A DNA stretch of 64,000 nt from Chitinophaga sp. (GCF_019236475.1 NZ_JAFAIX010000009.1:496001-560000); one strand, 5' to 3'. Shown: positions 1 to 9,467, numbered from the stretch's first letter. Numbers and translations are program-made. The notes: generated by a model from the letters alone, not told the origin.

Positions 1-109
1 TAATAATGATTTATAAAATAGTTTAAAATGTTATTTGAAACATCTTTCCTTTTTTGAGATCATTTTTTCCGTTTACGCAAAGCGGAAAAACTTTAAAATG
101 TTCCTGCCA

Positions 110-405
110 GTCATCGCTGCCTGCAGGAAACAGAAGGCAAGGCTCCAGCCAGTCATCCCTGCTCGCGGGAACAGAAGACAAGGCTCCTGCCAGTCGTCCC
201 TGCCCACAGGAACAGAAGACAAGGCTCCAGCCAGTTATCCCTGCTCGCAGGAATAGCAGCCAAAATTCTCCAGCCAGTCATCCCTGCCCACAGAAACAGC
301 AGCTAAAATTCTCCTGTCTGTCATCCCTGCCCACAGAAACAGCAGCTAAAATTCTCCTGTCTGTCGTCGCTGCCCGCAGAAACAGCAGCCAAAATTCTCC
401 ATTCT
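110..405. repeat. Tandem array of 41-43 bp units
   Basis: Seven degenerate units begin at about 110, 152, 193, 234, 277, 320 and 363, each opening with GTCATCCCTGCCC or a close variant and continuing with a GCAGGAACAG-like stretch and an A-rich, CTCC-containing end. The next unit start, at 406, is the first arm of the composite hairpin element. The array can be read through in several frames, but the predicted proteins are only repeats and are not believed. Earlier units are closer to each other, later ones to each other, as expected for stepwise duplication. Confidence 0.85.
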
Positions 406-482
406 GTTGTCCCTGCCCGCAGGGCAGGGACAACGAAAAAAACAAAGAGGGAATTGACGTCGCAGACGTCAATTCCCTCTTT
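406..482 (+). repeat. Composite two-hairpin intergenic element, copy 1
   Basis: Hairpin A has a perfect 13-bp stem GTTGTCCCTGCCC (406-418 with 422-434) and a 3-base loop. After a CGAAAAAAAC linker comes hairpin B, an 18-bp perfect stem (444-461 with 465-482) around the constant core TGACGTCGCAGACGTCA. Read on the minus strand, hairpin B is followed by a T-rich stretch, so here it could also end transcription of the acetyltransferase gene at 511-957. Three further copies occur in the window. Confidence 0.9.
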
Positions 483-510
483 GAAATAACTTCTATAAAA
501 TTATCAGATA

Positions 511-957
511 CTATAAATCATAATCATAATGAATCACGCGCAGCGGCTTCCCACCAGTAGCATTATAAAACCGCATTGCTTCGGTATCACCTTCCACCGC
601 TTGTACAAAGAATTCGGTAAAATTCCCTTTACGGCAGTAATCTTTCAGGTCCTCCAGCAGTAGTCTCCCTATACCTTGTCTTTGCGCATCAGGACTTACG
701 CCCAGATCATACAAATACAGTTCTGCGGTTTCTTCATAAAAAGAAGGCAACACATAAGCGGTCAGGCCTCCCAAAACTTTTCCGTTTTCGTCACGAGCAG
801 CCATGACCAGGAAATCTTTGTTGGAAAGCAATTGCTCCAGGTAGGAGTTTGCTGGCATTTCAAAATCTTCCATTTCAAATACTGCTTCGAAAATATGCAG
901 TAAATCAATCATTGCCGGAATGTCGGCCGACGTAAGGCGTGAAATAGATACAGGCAT
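511..957 (-). CDS. GNAT N-acetyltransferase, AAC(3)-I-like
   Basis: A 148-residue GNAT-fold acetyltransferase. The acetyl-CoA binding loop is seen as QRQGIGRLLLEDL near residues 92-104, preceded by the beta-4 strand ELYLYDLGVSP. The pattern of an early LLHIFEAVFEM segment, a YLEQLLSN helix, GGLTAYVLP and YLYDLGV matches what I know of aminoglycoside 3-N-acetyltransferases of the AAC(3)-I group, so an aminoglycoside or similar amine is a possible substrate; this is inferred, and many related GNATs act on other amines. It is a single gene with the composite repeat at its 3' side. No leader or membrane segment is visible. Confidence 0.8.
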   Translation of the reverse strand: MPVSISRLTSADIPAMIDLLHIFEAVFEMEDFEMPANSYLEQLLSNKDFLVMAARDENGKVLGGLTAYVLPSFYEETAELYLYDLGVSPDAQRQGIGRLLLEDLKDYCRKGNFTEFFVQAVEGDTEAMRFYNATGGKPLRVIHYDYDL

Positions 958-1049
958 TGTCTTTATTATTCTAGCTTATAGAGATACTTCCAGTTTTTAT
1001 CGCCAGCAATATTACGACTATGATTGAATGTAATGAAATTAATAAAGGG

Positions 1050-1895
1050 TTAATGCTCGGAAGACTGCTTGTGGATCACCTTTAGTTGGGCTTCGTGTAA
1101 TTCGTTCACGTCCAGTGGGCCTTTATGGGTATTGGCAAATTTATTCGGGGTAATGCCCTCAAACAGCTTGAATTTGGCGATGCCCAACTTTTGCAGGAAA
1201 TATTTGAAACTCACCTGTAATACCCCCAGTCCATAGATACTACTACGCCTGAAATTAATGGAAGAAGCTTCGCTGAAATAGCGGGTAGGACAAGTAATTT
1301 CCGCGATTTCAAAGCCGCTGTAGAATATTTGTGCTACCAGTTCATTGTCAAATACAAAATCTTCGGAATCATTTTCAAAAGGAATGGCTTCCAAAACACT
1401 ACGATGATAAGCCCTGTAGCCTGTATGATATTCAGAAAGTTTTTGGCGCATGAGTAGGTTCTGAGAAACCGTTAGCAGTCGGTTGAAGAAATATTTATAC
1501 AAGGGCATACCGCCTTTAAGGGCGCCCATTCCCAGGATACGACTGCCAAATACCACTGGATATACGCCATTGGCAATCAATGTAGCCATTGGCGTTACTA
1601 GTTGTGGCGTATATTGATAATCAGGATGTAACATGATAATAATATCGGCGCCCAGTTCCAATGCTTTCTGGTAGCAGGATTTCTGGTTGCCGCCATAACC
1701 GCGGTTTTTTTCGTGACGAATAATGTAATGAATACCAATATCCCTGGCTACCGCCACGGTATTGTCTCTGCTACAGTCGTCTACCAGGATAATATCATCC
1801 ACCACATTGCGGTCAATCTCTTCATAGGTGATGCGCAATGTTTTATCCGCATTATACGCAGGTAGTACTACTACCACTTTCTGACCGTTTATCAT
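1050..1895 (-). CDS. Family 2 glycosyltransferase (dolichyl/polyprenyl-phosphate sugar synthase-like)
   Basis: 281 residues from the chosen ATG. The GT-A fold signature is clear: VVVVLPAYNADKTL at the N-terminus, DIILVDDCSRDNT for nucleotide binding, and IIMLHPDYQY as the DxD-like metal site. No strong transmembrane segments are seen after the catalytic domain, so the enzyme is probably cytosolic or peripherally bound. It likely transfers a sugar from a nucleotide donor to a lipid or glycan acceptor. An upstream in-frame start at 1937 would add 14 residues that do not resemble the family, so I prefer 1895. It is divergent from the rhamnosidase at 2035. Confidence 0.85.
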   Translation of the reverse strand: MINGQKVVVVLPAYNADKTLRITYEEIDRNVVDDIILVDDCSRDNTVAVARDIGIHYIIRHEKNRGYGGNQKSCYQKALELGADIIIMLHPDYQYTPQLVTPMATLIANGVYPVVFGSRILGMGALKGGMPLYKYFFNRLLTVSQNLLMRQKLSEYHTGYRAYHRSVLEAIPFENDSEDFVFDNELVAQIFYSGFEIAEITCPTRYFSEASSINFRRSSIYGLGVLQVSFKYFLQKLGIAKFKLFEGITPNKFANTHKGPLDVNELHEAQLKVIHKQSSEH

Positions 1896-2034
1896 AGTTA
1901 CACGTTTTATATCTAAATTTAATCTAGCCTGCTGCAATGGGGGTTCGGTGAAAAATTTTCAAGGCGTTAACATCGGGTAAAGCTTCTTCATTTTTGAAAT
2001 AAGTAATATGCAGGTATCAACTCCTTTTCATATT

Positions 2035-4311
2035 ATGAAACTTTTCTTTATATCATGGATATTGCTGGTATTTGTTTGTATCGGGGAGACACGCGCCCAG
2101 TCGCCGGAATGGAGCCACCATGCCCAGTGGATTGTTCCAGGATTTACAGAGGATACATTATTGCGTCCTAGCCCTATCTACCGGAAATTATTTACGCTGC
2201 ATAAACCCATACAATCTGCTACCCTGTACATCACCGCTCATGGTATTTTTGAAGCGTTTATGGGTAACCGTAAGATCGGAGAGGAGTACTTCGCACCCGG
2301 ATGGACCAGTTACGATACCCGGTTACAGTATCGGCAGTACGACTTGAAACCTTATCTGCAATCCGGGAAAAATGATTTACAGGTAATCGTGGGGGAAGGT
2401 TGGTATAGAGGGGCTTTCGGAGGACTGATGCAAAAAAATAACTATGGCAGTGATCCAGCGATTATTGCTTTGGCAGACATCAAATTCACCGACGGCAGTA
2501 GTATACGCATTGCTACAGATAGTGCCTGGGAATGCACGACAGGCCCGGTTTTACATGCAGATATTTACGGAGGTATGTTGTACAACGCCAACATCCGGCC
2601 ATCAAACTGGCAACCAGTGGCCGTTGGCGTTTTCTCGAAAGATATACTGGTACCCACTATTGGCGAGGGAGTGAAAAAGCAGGAACGTATACCTGCGGTC
2701 AAAGTGTTTACGGCGCCAAACGGTGATCAGTTGGTAGATTTCGGTCAGAACCTAGCAGGATGGGTATCCTTCCGCGTGAAAGGAAAAAAGAACGACACCA
2801 TTCGCATCAGCCATGCAGAAGTACTAGATAAAAACGGCAACTTCTACACCGGCAACCTACGCGAAGCAAGTGCCACCGATACTTACATCCTGAAAGGAGA
2901 AGGCACTGAAACCTTTGAACCGATGTTCACCTGGCATGGCTTCCGCTATATCAAAGTACAAGGCTGTAAACCACTGAAAGAAAATTTTACAGCCATCGCC
3001 CTCTACACGGCCATGCAGCCTACTGGCAGTTTTAGTTGCTCCGATCCGGAAATCAACCAACTGCAACATAATATCTCCTGGAGCCTGAAAGGGAATTTCC
3101 TGGATATACCGACAGACTGCCCGCAAAGGAGTGAAAGACTCGGCTGGACAGGCGATGCGCAAGTGTTCTTCAGAACGGCCGCGTTCAACTTTAATGTGCA
3201 CGACTTCTACACCAAATGGTTACAAGACCTCCGAGCAGACCAGCGGCCTAACGGTTCCGTACCTACGATTATTCCATGGATCTATCGCAATTTACAACCT
3301 CCTCGTAAAAATGGAGTGGCCGGTTGGAGCGATGCGGCTACCATCGTGCCATGGGGGCTCTTTCAGGTATATGGAGATACCGCTATCCTGGAACAGCAGT
3401 ATGAAAGCATGAAAGCATGGGTAAATCATATCCAAGGCGCCAGTACCAACGGCCTATGGACCGTCAACGGTTATGGCGATTGGCTCGCACCCGGCGATTC
3501 AACTTCATTGCCTTACATCGATCAATGTTTTTGGGCACATAGTACGCAGTTGTTAGTAAATACCGCGAAAATACTAGGCAAAACGGCAGATGTGCAGCAA
3601 TATGAAGCCATGCTGCAACAAATAAAAACATCCTTTCTTCAGCATTATATGAAGTCGGAAGGATATAGCATGCCCAATACCCAAACCTCCTATGTACTGG
3701 CCTTGGAACTGGATATGCTACCAGATAATATTCGCCCGTTGGCGGCCAAACACCTGGCAGACCTAGTAAAAGCTAATAACAACCACTTGGCAACAGGCTT
3801 TCTTGGTACTCCCTGGCTCTTACATGCCCTTAGTAATAACGGTTACGTACAAACGGCCTACGACCTGCTAAAACAAGATACCTGGCCTTCATGGCTATAT
3901 CCGGTGAAAAGAGGTGCTACCACTATTTGGGAAAAATGGAATGCCATCCTGCCCGATAGTAATGTACAAGCTACCTCTTATAATCACTATGCTTACGGGG
4001 CTGTTGGCGACTGGCTATATAGGGTGGTTGGTGGGATAGATGCCACCGTGTCTGGATACAAAAAAATTATTATCCGCCCAATTCCTGGTGGTGGTATCAC
4101 TTGGGTGAAATGCAGCTATACCTGCCCATTGGGGAAAATTGTTTCTGATTGGCAACTGGATGGAGAACAGATAAAAATGCAAGTGGAAATTCCTGCGGGC
4201 GCTACAGCTACTATCTATGTTCCTGGAAAGCCCAGTATGGAAGTAAAAGCGGGGAAATATAACCTGGAAGGTCATCTTTCCCCGCAAGAGAATAATGTAT
4301 CTAAGCGTTAG
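2035..4311 (+). CDS. Secreted alpha-L-rhamnosidase, GH78
   Basis: A 758-residue glycoside hydrolase that releases terminal L-rhamnose from glycans or glycosides. The signal peptide is MKLFFISWILLVFVCIGETRAQ. The N-terminal beta-sandwich domains hold YITAHGIFEAFMGNRKIG and GWYRGAFGG. The (alpha/alpha)6 barrel carries the GH78 active-site stretch DCPQRSERLGWTGDAQVF with the conserved acidic residues. The C-terminal part ends in the usual beta-sandwich (IPAGATATIYVPG). An ATG at 2008 in frame would put nine residues ahead of the leader; 2035 is the better start. The 3' end overlaps the convergent membrane protein gene by 11 bases. A second GH78 enzyme lies at 31275-33905. Confidence 0.93.
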   Translation: MKLFFISWILLVFVCIGETRAQSPEWSHHAQWIVPGFTEDTLLRPSPIYRKLFTLHKPIQSATLYITAHGIFEAFMGNRKIGEEYFAPGWTSYDTRLQYRQYDLKPYLQSGKNDLQVIVGEGWYRGAFGGLMQKNNYGSDPAIIALADIKFTDGSSIRIATDSAWECTTGPVLHADIYGGMLYNANIRPSNWQPVAVGVFSKDILVPTIGEGVKKQERIPAVKVFTAPNGDQLVDFGQNLAGWVSFRVKGKKNDTIRISHAEVLDKNGNFYTGNLREASATDTYILKGEGTETFEPMFTWHGFRYIKVQGCKPLKENFTAIALYTAMQPTGSFSCSDPEINQLQHNISWSLKGNFLDIPTDCPQRSERLGWTGDAQVFFRTAAFNFNVHDFYTKWLQDLRADQRPNGSVPTIIPWIYRNLQPPRKNGVAGWSDAATIVPWGLFQVYGDTAILEQQYESMKAWVNHIQGASTNGLWTVNGYGDWLAPGDSTSLPYIDQCFWAHSTQLLVNTAKILGKTADVQQYEAMLQQIKTSFLQHYMKSEGYSMPNTQTSYVLALELDMLPDNIRPLAAKHLADLVKANNNHLATGFLGTPWLLHALSNNGYVQTAYDLLKQDTWPSWLYPVKRGATTIWEKWNAILPDSNVQATSYNHYAYGAVGDWLYRVVGGIDATVSGYKKIIIRPIPGGGITWVKCSYTCPLGKIVSDWQLDGEQIKMQVEIPAGATATIYVPGKPSMEVKAGKYNLEGHLSPQENNVSKR

Positions 4312-5827
4312 CCGGCGCAGGTTTTTTCTCCGAAGGCGACAGCTCATTTATATGTAAACAAAATAACATCATCACAATCATCGGTATAAACTGATAACGT
4401 AATACGACAGGTGTGGCAAACACACTAAACCCGAAATTCAATATCACAAATATGATGGCCGCCCACACGCCCGCAAAGGAGATGTAAGTACCCTTGCTAT
4501 TTTTCCTGCCATAGTACAGGAAAAAGACAGATACTGCGAAATAAAAATTGAGCGCGGCAAATAACCATTTGTATAAGGTGCCAATTATTTCAAAGACATA
4601 AGTAGGTGGAACCTTATATACAGCCGGACTTTCCAGTTGAAACCATTGTTGTGGAGATGCCCACATTTCATTCATGTCCAGGTTGTAATTGGTGAATTTT
4701 TCCAGATGCGGACTGAAATATGTTTTAGTATTCAGCCACATATAATAACGCATGAAAGAGAATGGATATTTCTTAATTAGGTATTTGCCATAGGTGTTAT
4801 ATATGGGAGACACGGTTCCCCAGGCCTTAAACATATCTCTCGCAGTTGCATGCTTGCCCCATTTTACGTTCATGATCAAATAAGGTTTGAGGATCGCGTT
4901 GGGCATTTTGATAAAATAGGTGCCCGGCAAACTAGCCAGATTTTCTTCAGTAGGCGGCATCTTAGTGAAGAAAATCTTTGAGAAACGGTCTAGTTTCCTG
5001 GTTTCAGGAGGGAGTTGCGTACTGTCTACCTGGATATGACCATACATATAGAGGGCATTGTTGGCGATCTGCCAGCCACCAAAAACGGAGAATTCTGCGG
5101 TACCGGTGATTTCCTTCGTTTTCTGCTGGGTATATAAAATGAAAGGAACGATAAATACCCATGGTAGTGCAATTGCCAATAATTTCTCAGGGAGCTTATA
5201 ACAGGAAAAAGGTATGGCCAATAAGGTTACCAGCGGATAGTAAATAGCCGTATATCTTATGGTGAAAGCCAGGCCAATCAATACTCCTTGTATCAGGATG
5301 TAAGACAATTTCGGTTGTCGGAATATCCAGAGATATTGCATGAATATGATCATACTGATTGCCAAGAACAAGGTGTCACTTAATACACAGTTGGCCAGGT
5401 AAAGGAAAGCGGGATTTACAATCAGGAAAAAAAAGAATATCGTAGTGTTAACAGGTCGTAGGTTTAATAGGTATGCCGCAGCGTAAAATACATAGAGCAG
5501 TGTAGCCTGTAATAGTAGGTATTGGACCGCCACCAAGAATACGTGCGACGCAGAAATCCCATGAATCAACGCGATAAAATAAGAATATCCTACCGGCCAT
5601 AGATTAACTTTCAAATGTTCCAGGTTTGTATCTATGTAACTGGCAGAGTCAGAAATGAAGTCAGGAAAGGGATACAGGATTTTGAATAGGATGAACTGAA
5701 CTATCGTCAGTATAATAGCCGCATACAGGAATTTCCTATTTCGCGGATTTTTGAATACAAATTGCCGGAATGTGACAGGGTCCGGATCTAGGAGTGGTTG
5801 TTGGCAAAATAATCTGATAAGGTTCAT
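4301..5827 (-). CDS. Polytopic membrane protein, possible GT-C glycosyltransferase
   Basis: 508 residues with about ten hydrophobic segments, for example LYAAIILTIVQFILFKILY, VFLVAVQYLLLQATLLYVFYA and a C-terminal FAGVWAAIIFVILNFGFSVFA. After the first segment comes PFPDFISDSASYID, an acidic loop of the kind seen in GT-C (family 39-like) enzymes that use lipid-linked sugars, followed by a long soluble stretch in the second half. This fold assignment is tentative: no signature is decisive. It is convergent with the rhamnosidase and overlaps its end. Confidence 0.6.
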   Translation of the reverse strand: MNLIRLFCQQPLLDPDPVTFRQFVFKNPRNRKFLYAAIILTIVQFILFKILYPFPDFISDSASYIDTNLEHLKVNLWPVGYSYFIALIHGISASHVFLVAVQYLLLQATLLYVFYAAAYLLNLRPVNTTIFFFFLIVNPAFLYLANCVLSDTLFLAISMIIFMQYLWIFRQPKLSYILIQGVLIGLAFTIRYTAIYYPLVTLLAIPFSCYKLPEKLLAIALPWVFIVPFILYTQQKTKEITGTAEFSVFGGWQIANNALYMYGHIQVDSTQLPPETRKLDRFSKIFFTKMPPTEENLASLPGTYFIKMPNAILKPYLIMNVKWGKHATARDMFKAWGTVSPIYNTYGKYLIKKYPFSFMRYYMWLNTKTYFSPHLEKFTNYNLDMNEMWASPQQWFQLESPAVYKVPPTYVFEIIGTLYKWLFAALNFYFAVSVFFLYYGRKNSKGTYISFAGVWAAIIFVILNFGFSVFATPVVLRYQFIPMIVMMLFCLHINELSPSEKKPAPANA

Positions 5828-6054
5828 ATTTTGAGAGTTTGAGTTGTTGGCAGGGGTGTACTAAATATCTGGGTTATCGGTGCTATGGGAATTCAGTGGA
5901 CGTAATTGTCCGTATATTGTCAATAATACCGGGTACACTGCCCGTCAGCCTTATATTTGTGATACAGGTCACATTCCTGCAACTGTAACAGTTGGACCTT
6001 TGTGGTCTATACAGATATAGAAATCTGATATTTATTTAATTTAAAGACCTACTC

Positions 6055-7215
6055 ATGTTAAATTTTGAATTGTATAACCCTACCAGCCTGGTCTTTGGAA
6101 AGGGACAGATCTCAAAGCTAAAGACACTGGTACCCGCAGACGCTAAAGTGCTGCTATTGTACGGTGGTGGCAGTATCTTTAAAAATGGTGTGTACGACCA
6201 GGTAATGGAGGCATTGACAGGATTTGATATCACAGAGTTTGGAGGAGTGGAGCCCAATCCACACTACGAAACATTGATGAAGGCGGTTACTGTGGTCAGA
6301 GAAAAGGGCCTCAACTTCATTCTCGCGGTAGGCGGGGGCTCTGTCATCGACGGTGCTAAGTTTGTATCCGCGGCTGTAAAGTTTGACGGCAATCCAATCG
6401 ATATTCTGCAAAAGCAAATCCGCATTGTGGATAATATAGTGCCTTTTGGTTCGGTGCTAACCCTTCCTGCTACAGGTAGCGAAATGAACTCTGGTTCTGT
6501 TATTACCATCAAAGGTACACACGAAAAACTCTCCTTCGGAGGACGTGCGCTATTCCCCGTTTTCAGCATTTGTGATCCGCAGGTGATTACCTCCCTGCCC
6601 AAACGACAATTGCAAAACGGCGTTATCGATGCCTACACACACGTGATGGAACAATACCTCACTTACCCCGCCGATGCCATGTTACAGGACCGCTTTGCAG
6701 AAAGTATCCTGCAAACTCTGGTGGAAGTAGGACCTGGTGTAGTGGATAACCCTCACGACTACACGCTGGCGGCCAATTTTATGTGGAGTTGTACGATGGC
6801 CTTAAACGGCCTTATCCAGAAAGGAGTGCCAACCGATTGGGTTACTCATATGATCGGCCATGAGCTGACAGCTTTGTTTGATATTGATCATGCCCGCACA
6901 CTCGCTATCATCGGACCAAATCTCTATAAAGTGATGTTTGATTCCAAGAAAGAGAAACTGGCCCAATACGGACGCAGGGTATGGAATATCCAAGGAGAAG
7001 ATACGGATGATGTAGCGCGTAAAGCCATCGATGCCACTATTGCATTCTTCCATAAAATGGGCATGAATATGCAGCTTTCTTCCTATACAACGGAATATGC
7101 GAAAACAGCCGATTTTATTGAAAAACGCTTCGCAGAGAGAGGCTGGGTAGCCATGGGAGAAAGAAAGAACATCACCCCAGACAAAGTACGAGCAATCGTA
7201 GAATTGAGTTATTAA
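6055..7215 (+). CDS. NADPH-dependent iron-containing alcohol dehydrogenase (YqhD/BDH type)
   Basis: 386 residues, the usual length for YqhD or butanol dehydrogenases, which reduce aldehydes to alcohols. Seen are the nucleotide-binding LLYGGGSIFKNGVYDQV, the AVGGGSVIDGAKFVSAA loop, and the metal ligands spread over DAYTHVMEQYL (Asp, His) and HMIGHELTALFDIDHARTLA (two His). The protein starts MLNFELYNPTSLVFGKGQI, typical for the family. It is a single-gene unit with an intrinsic terminator right after it. A TATATTTG box about 100 bases upstream (near 5951) could be the -7 element of its promoter, but no -33 box was found. Confidence 0.93.
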   Translation: MLNFELYNPTSLVFGKGQISKLKTLVPADAKVLLLYGGGSIFKNGVYDQVMEALTGFDITEFGGVEPNPHYETLMKAVTVVREKGLNFILAVGGGSVIDGAKFVSAAVKFDGNPIDILQKQIRIVDNIVPFGSVLTLPATGSEMNSGSVITIKGTHEKLSFGGRALFPVFSICDPQVITSLPKRQLQNGVIDAYTHVMEQYLTYPADAMLQDRFAESILQTLVEVGPGVVDNPHDYTLAANFMWSCTMALNGLIQKGVPTDWVTHMIGHELTALFDIDHARTLAIIGPNLYKVMFDSKKEKLAQYGRRVWNIQGEDTDDVARKAIDATIAFFHKMGMNMQLSSYTTEYAKTADFIEKRFAERGWVAMGERKNITPDKVRAIVELSY

Positions 7216-7232
7216 GACATCCAAAAGTTATA

Positions 7233-7270
7233 AAAAAGCATCCTGTAGGTGTGCCTACAGGATGCTTTTT
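7233..7270 (+). terminator. Intrinsic terminator after the alcohol dehydrogenase
   Basis: A stem AAGCATCCTGTAGG paired with CCTACAGGATGCTT around a 4-base loop, flanked by A's before and followed by T's, 18 bases after the stop codon. The flanking A and T runs would also let it work on the other strand. Confidence 0.9.
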
Positions 7271-7320
7271 TATTGAAACAAATTGAGGCTTTCCCTTGTT
7301 TTTGATGGAAAACGCACACA

Positions 7321-8088
7321 ATGACAAACCTTATCATCGCTTCCTTCCCTAAGGAGGCCCAAGCAATCGCCGCCTACAAGAAATTGGATGAATTGGAGAC
7401 TATCGGGGATCTTACCGTCTATGAAAGTGTAATGGTGCAGAAAAACGATAAGGGAGAACCTATTGTCTTGCAACCAGAAAAAACAACAGAAGGGGTGCGT
7501 GTCCTTTCCGGCATGGCCTTAGGTACCTTAGTGGGCGCATTTGCAGGTCCTGTGGGCATCCTGGCGGGTATGCTGGTAGGTACGGTGAGCGGCGCTGTAT
7601 GGGAAGCACACTACTATAACTTTGCGGAAGATTTCAGTACAAAAGTGGCCGCGTCTCTCCAACCTGGTCATACCGCACTGATAGCCGAAATTGATGAGGA
7701 TAATGAAGTGTTTGCAGACTCCTATATCAAAAGTCTCGGTGGTACCCTCATCAGAAAAGATGTGGATTATGAATATGAGAAATATGCAGATGAACAGTTG
7801 GAAGCCTTTGACGAACAGATTGCCACTGATCGCGCTAAAATGCGCATTGCCGGCGCAGGAGAGAAAGCCAAAATAGAAAAAGAAATTGCTGCATTAAAAG
7901 AAAAACGTAAGCAGCATATTGCTAGTAGAAAAGAGAAAAGTAAGTCTACCAATAGCCATACGGCAGCTACACTGCGAGAATATAAAGCCTCTAGGATTAA
8001 AAGTCGCATTGAATTATATAGAAGAAGGATAGCCACGCTGGAAGACGAACTACAAGGATTGGCTACCGAAGCGGCTAAATCCCTTTAG
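7321..8088 (+). CDS. DUF1269-like membrane protein with C-terminal coiled coil
   Basis: 255 residues. The N-terminal third resembles a small alpha/beta domain (LIIASFPKEAQAIAAYKKL) as in DUF1269 proteins. Then comes a glycine-zipper membrane segment (GMALGTLVGAFAGPVGILAG, about residues 65-90), a second short domain (ALIAEIDEDNEVFADSYI) and a long charged coiled coil to the end (KAKIEKEIAALKEKRKQ, YRRRIATLEDELQGLA). Its role is unknown; related proteins are often linked to stress responses. It is convergent with the lactonase gene across a repeat-rich gap. Confidence 0.7.
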   Translation: MTNLIIASFPKEAQAIAAYKKLDELETIGDLTVYESVMVQKNDKGEPIVLQPEKTTEGVRVLSGMALGTLVGAFAGPVGILAGMLVGTVSGAVWEAHYYNFAEDFSTKVAASLQPGHTALIAEIDEDNEVFADSYIKSLGGTLIRKDVDYEYEKYADEQLEAFDEQIATDRAKMRIAGAGEKAKIEKEIAALKEKRKQHIASRKEKSKSTNSHTAATLREYKASRIKSRIELYRRRIATLEDELQGLATEAAKSL

Positions 8089-8107
8089 AATATTTATCAA
8101 AATTATC

Positions 8108-8247
8108 GTCCCTGCCCGCTGGGTAGTATTCATCAAATTAGTCCAGAGGAAACGACGACAAAACGCGTCTGCTTGTTGTCCCTGCCCAGCGGGTAGTATT
8201 CATCAATATTGTTCAAAGGAAATGACGACAAAACGTGTCTGCCTGTT
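8108..8247. repeat. Two tandem 70-bp units upstream of the composite hairpin
   Basis: Units start at 8108 and 8178 with GTCCCTGCCC and share GGGTAGTATTCATCAA and GACGACAAAACG. The third GTCCCTGCCC, at 8248, belongs to hairpin A of the next element. The unit length (70) differs from the 41-43 bp array near position 110, but both arrays repeat the left arm of hairpin A. Confidence 0.85.
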
Positions 8248-8324
8248 GTCCCTGCCCGCTGGGCAGGGACAACGAAAAAACAAAAGCCCTGAAGTGACGT
8301 CGCAGACGTCACTTCAGGGCTTTT
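8245..8324 (+). repeat. Composite two-hairpin intergenic element, copy 2
   Basis: Hairpin A is GTTGTCCCTGCCC (8245-8257) paired with 8261-8273, loop GCT. After CGAAAAAAC comes hairpin B, a 20-bp perfect stem (8282-8301 with 8305-8324) around TGACGTCGCAGACGTCA. The outer part of stem B (AAAAGCCCTGAAG) is unrelated in sequence to copy 1 but fully self-complementary. It sits between convergent genes and on the minus strand looks like a terminator for the lactonase gene. Confidence 0.9.
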
Positions 8325-8342
8325 GATAAATATTCAAATTCT

Positions 8343-9467
8343 TTATTTAATCCACTGTATACAAACCGGGCTACCAACAGTAATACTATTACCGGTAGGT
8401 GTCAACAAGCCTTTCTTTTTATTTACTCGGAATGCCACCACATTATTGCTAGCCTGATTGGCTACCAACAGGAAATTGCCACTCGGATCGAAGTTGAAAT
8501 TACGCGGCATCACTCCCAAGGTAGATTGAAAACCGACCAGTTTCAGTTTGCCATTATTTTTATTTCGCTTGAAGATAGCCAGGGTATTGGCATCTCCGCG
8601 ATTAGATGCATATAAAAACTTACCATTCGGCGAAATATGTATATCCGCTGAACCTTTTATCCCAGTATAATTTTTGGGATGCGTACTGATGGTTTGAAGA
8701 GGATGAAACCAACCATTCGCATAACTGTATACGATGACTTCTCCTGTCAGTTCTGTAATGAGGTAAGCAAAATTGCCACTGGCATCAAATGTCAGGTGGC
8801 GGGGGCCGCTTCCGGGCTTTACAGGCACAAATGCCGGATTGCTGGGTGATAACATACCCGTTTCCTGATTGAATTTATACGCCATGATCTTATCGATGCC
8901 GAGATCATTGATGAACAGATAATTTCCATCTGGAGAAAATACGGCAGCATGCGCATGTGCCTTTTCCTGTCGGGCTTTATTAGGCCCCGTTCCTTCGTGG
9001 TGCACCTCTTGTACAGGCATGTCTATCTCCCCATTGGCAGCTATCGGATAAACAACGGCATTCCCTGTACCATAATTGGCTATCGCAATGAATTGGCCAT
9101 TTTTGCTGATAGATACATAACAAGGATATTCTCCTCCAGCGGGCACTTCACTGACCAATGACAACTCGCCTTTAGTACTATCAAACTTGAAAGAAGAAAC
9201 ATTCCCTGGGCCATTGCCCTCATTGACAGCGTACACATGCTGCTGATCGGCAGACACGGCCAGGAAGGAAGGGCTAGTCGTCTCCACCTGACTAACTGGT
9301 TTCATTTGGCCTGTATTATTGTCGAATGAATAAACGTGAATCCCTTTACTCATACCGTTGTTGGTGTAGGTACCAATCAATAAATAAGGATGCTGTGCTA
9401 ACGTGGAGGCTACAGGCAATAACATGAGTGCAGCCAACGTGAAAATGCTGCTTATAATTCTTTTCAT
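8343..9467 (-). CDS. Secreted beta-propeller lactonase (YbhE/PF10282 family)
   Basis: 374 residues with a signal peptide (MKRIISSIFTLAALMLLPVASTLAQ) and the seven-bladed propeller repeats of the 6-phosphogluconolactonase-like family: LLIGTYTNNGMSKGIHVYSF, AVNEGNGPGNVSSFKF, HAHAAVFSPDGNYLFINDLG, GPRHLTFDASGNFAYLITEL and PRNFNFDPSGNFLLVANQ. Cytosolic relatives hydrolyse 6-phosphogluconolactone; this copy carries a leader and therefore probably acts in the periplasm on another lactone or sugar acid. It stands alone. Confidence 0.85.
   Translation of the reverse strand: MKRIISSIFTLAALMLLPVASTLAQHPYLLIGTYTNNGMSKGIHVYSFDNNTGQMKPVSQVETTSPSFLAVSADQQHVYAVNEGNGPGNVSSFKFDSTKGELSLVSEVPAGGEYPCYVSISKNGQFIAIANYGTGNAVVYPIAANGEIDMPVQEVHHEGTGPNKARQEKAHAHAAVFSPDGNYLFINDLGIDKIMAYKFNQETGMLSPSNPAFVPVKPGSGPRHLTFDASGNFAYLITELTGEVIVYSYANGWFHPLQTISTHPKNYTGIKGSADIHISPNGKFLYASNRGDANTLAIFKRNKNNGKLKLVGFQSTLGVMPRNFNFDPSGNFLLVANQASNNVVAFRVNKKKGLLTPTGNSITVGSPVCIQWIK

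Noticed and set aside
54-560. Long open frame over the left tandem repeats
   Set aside because: The protein is just the 41-43 bp repeat read through, with no family features, and it runs into the antisense of the acetyltransferase gene.
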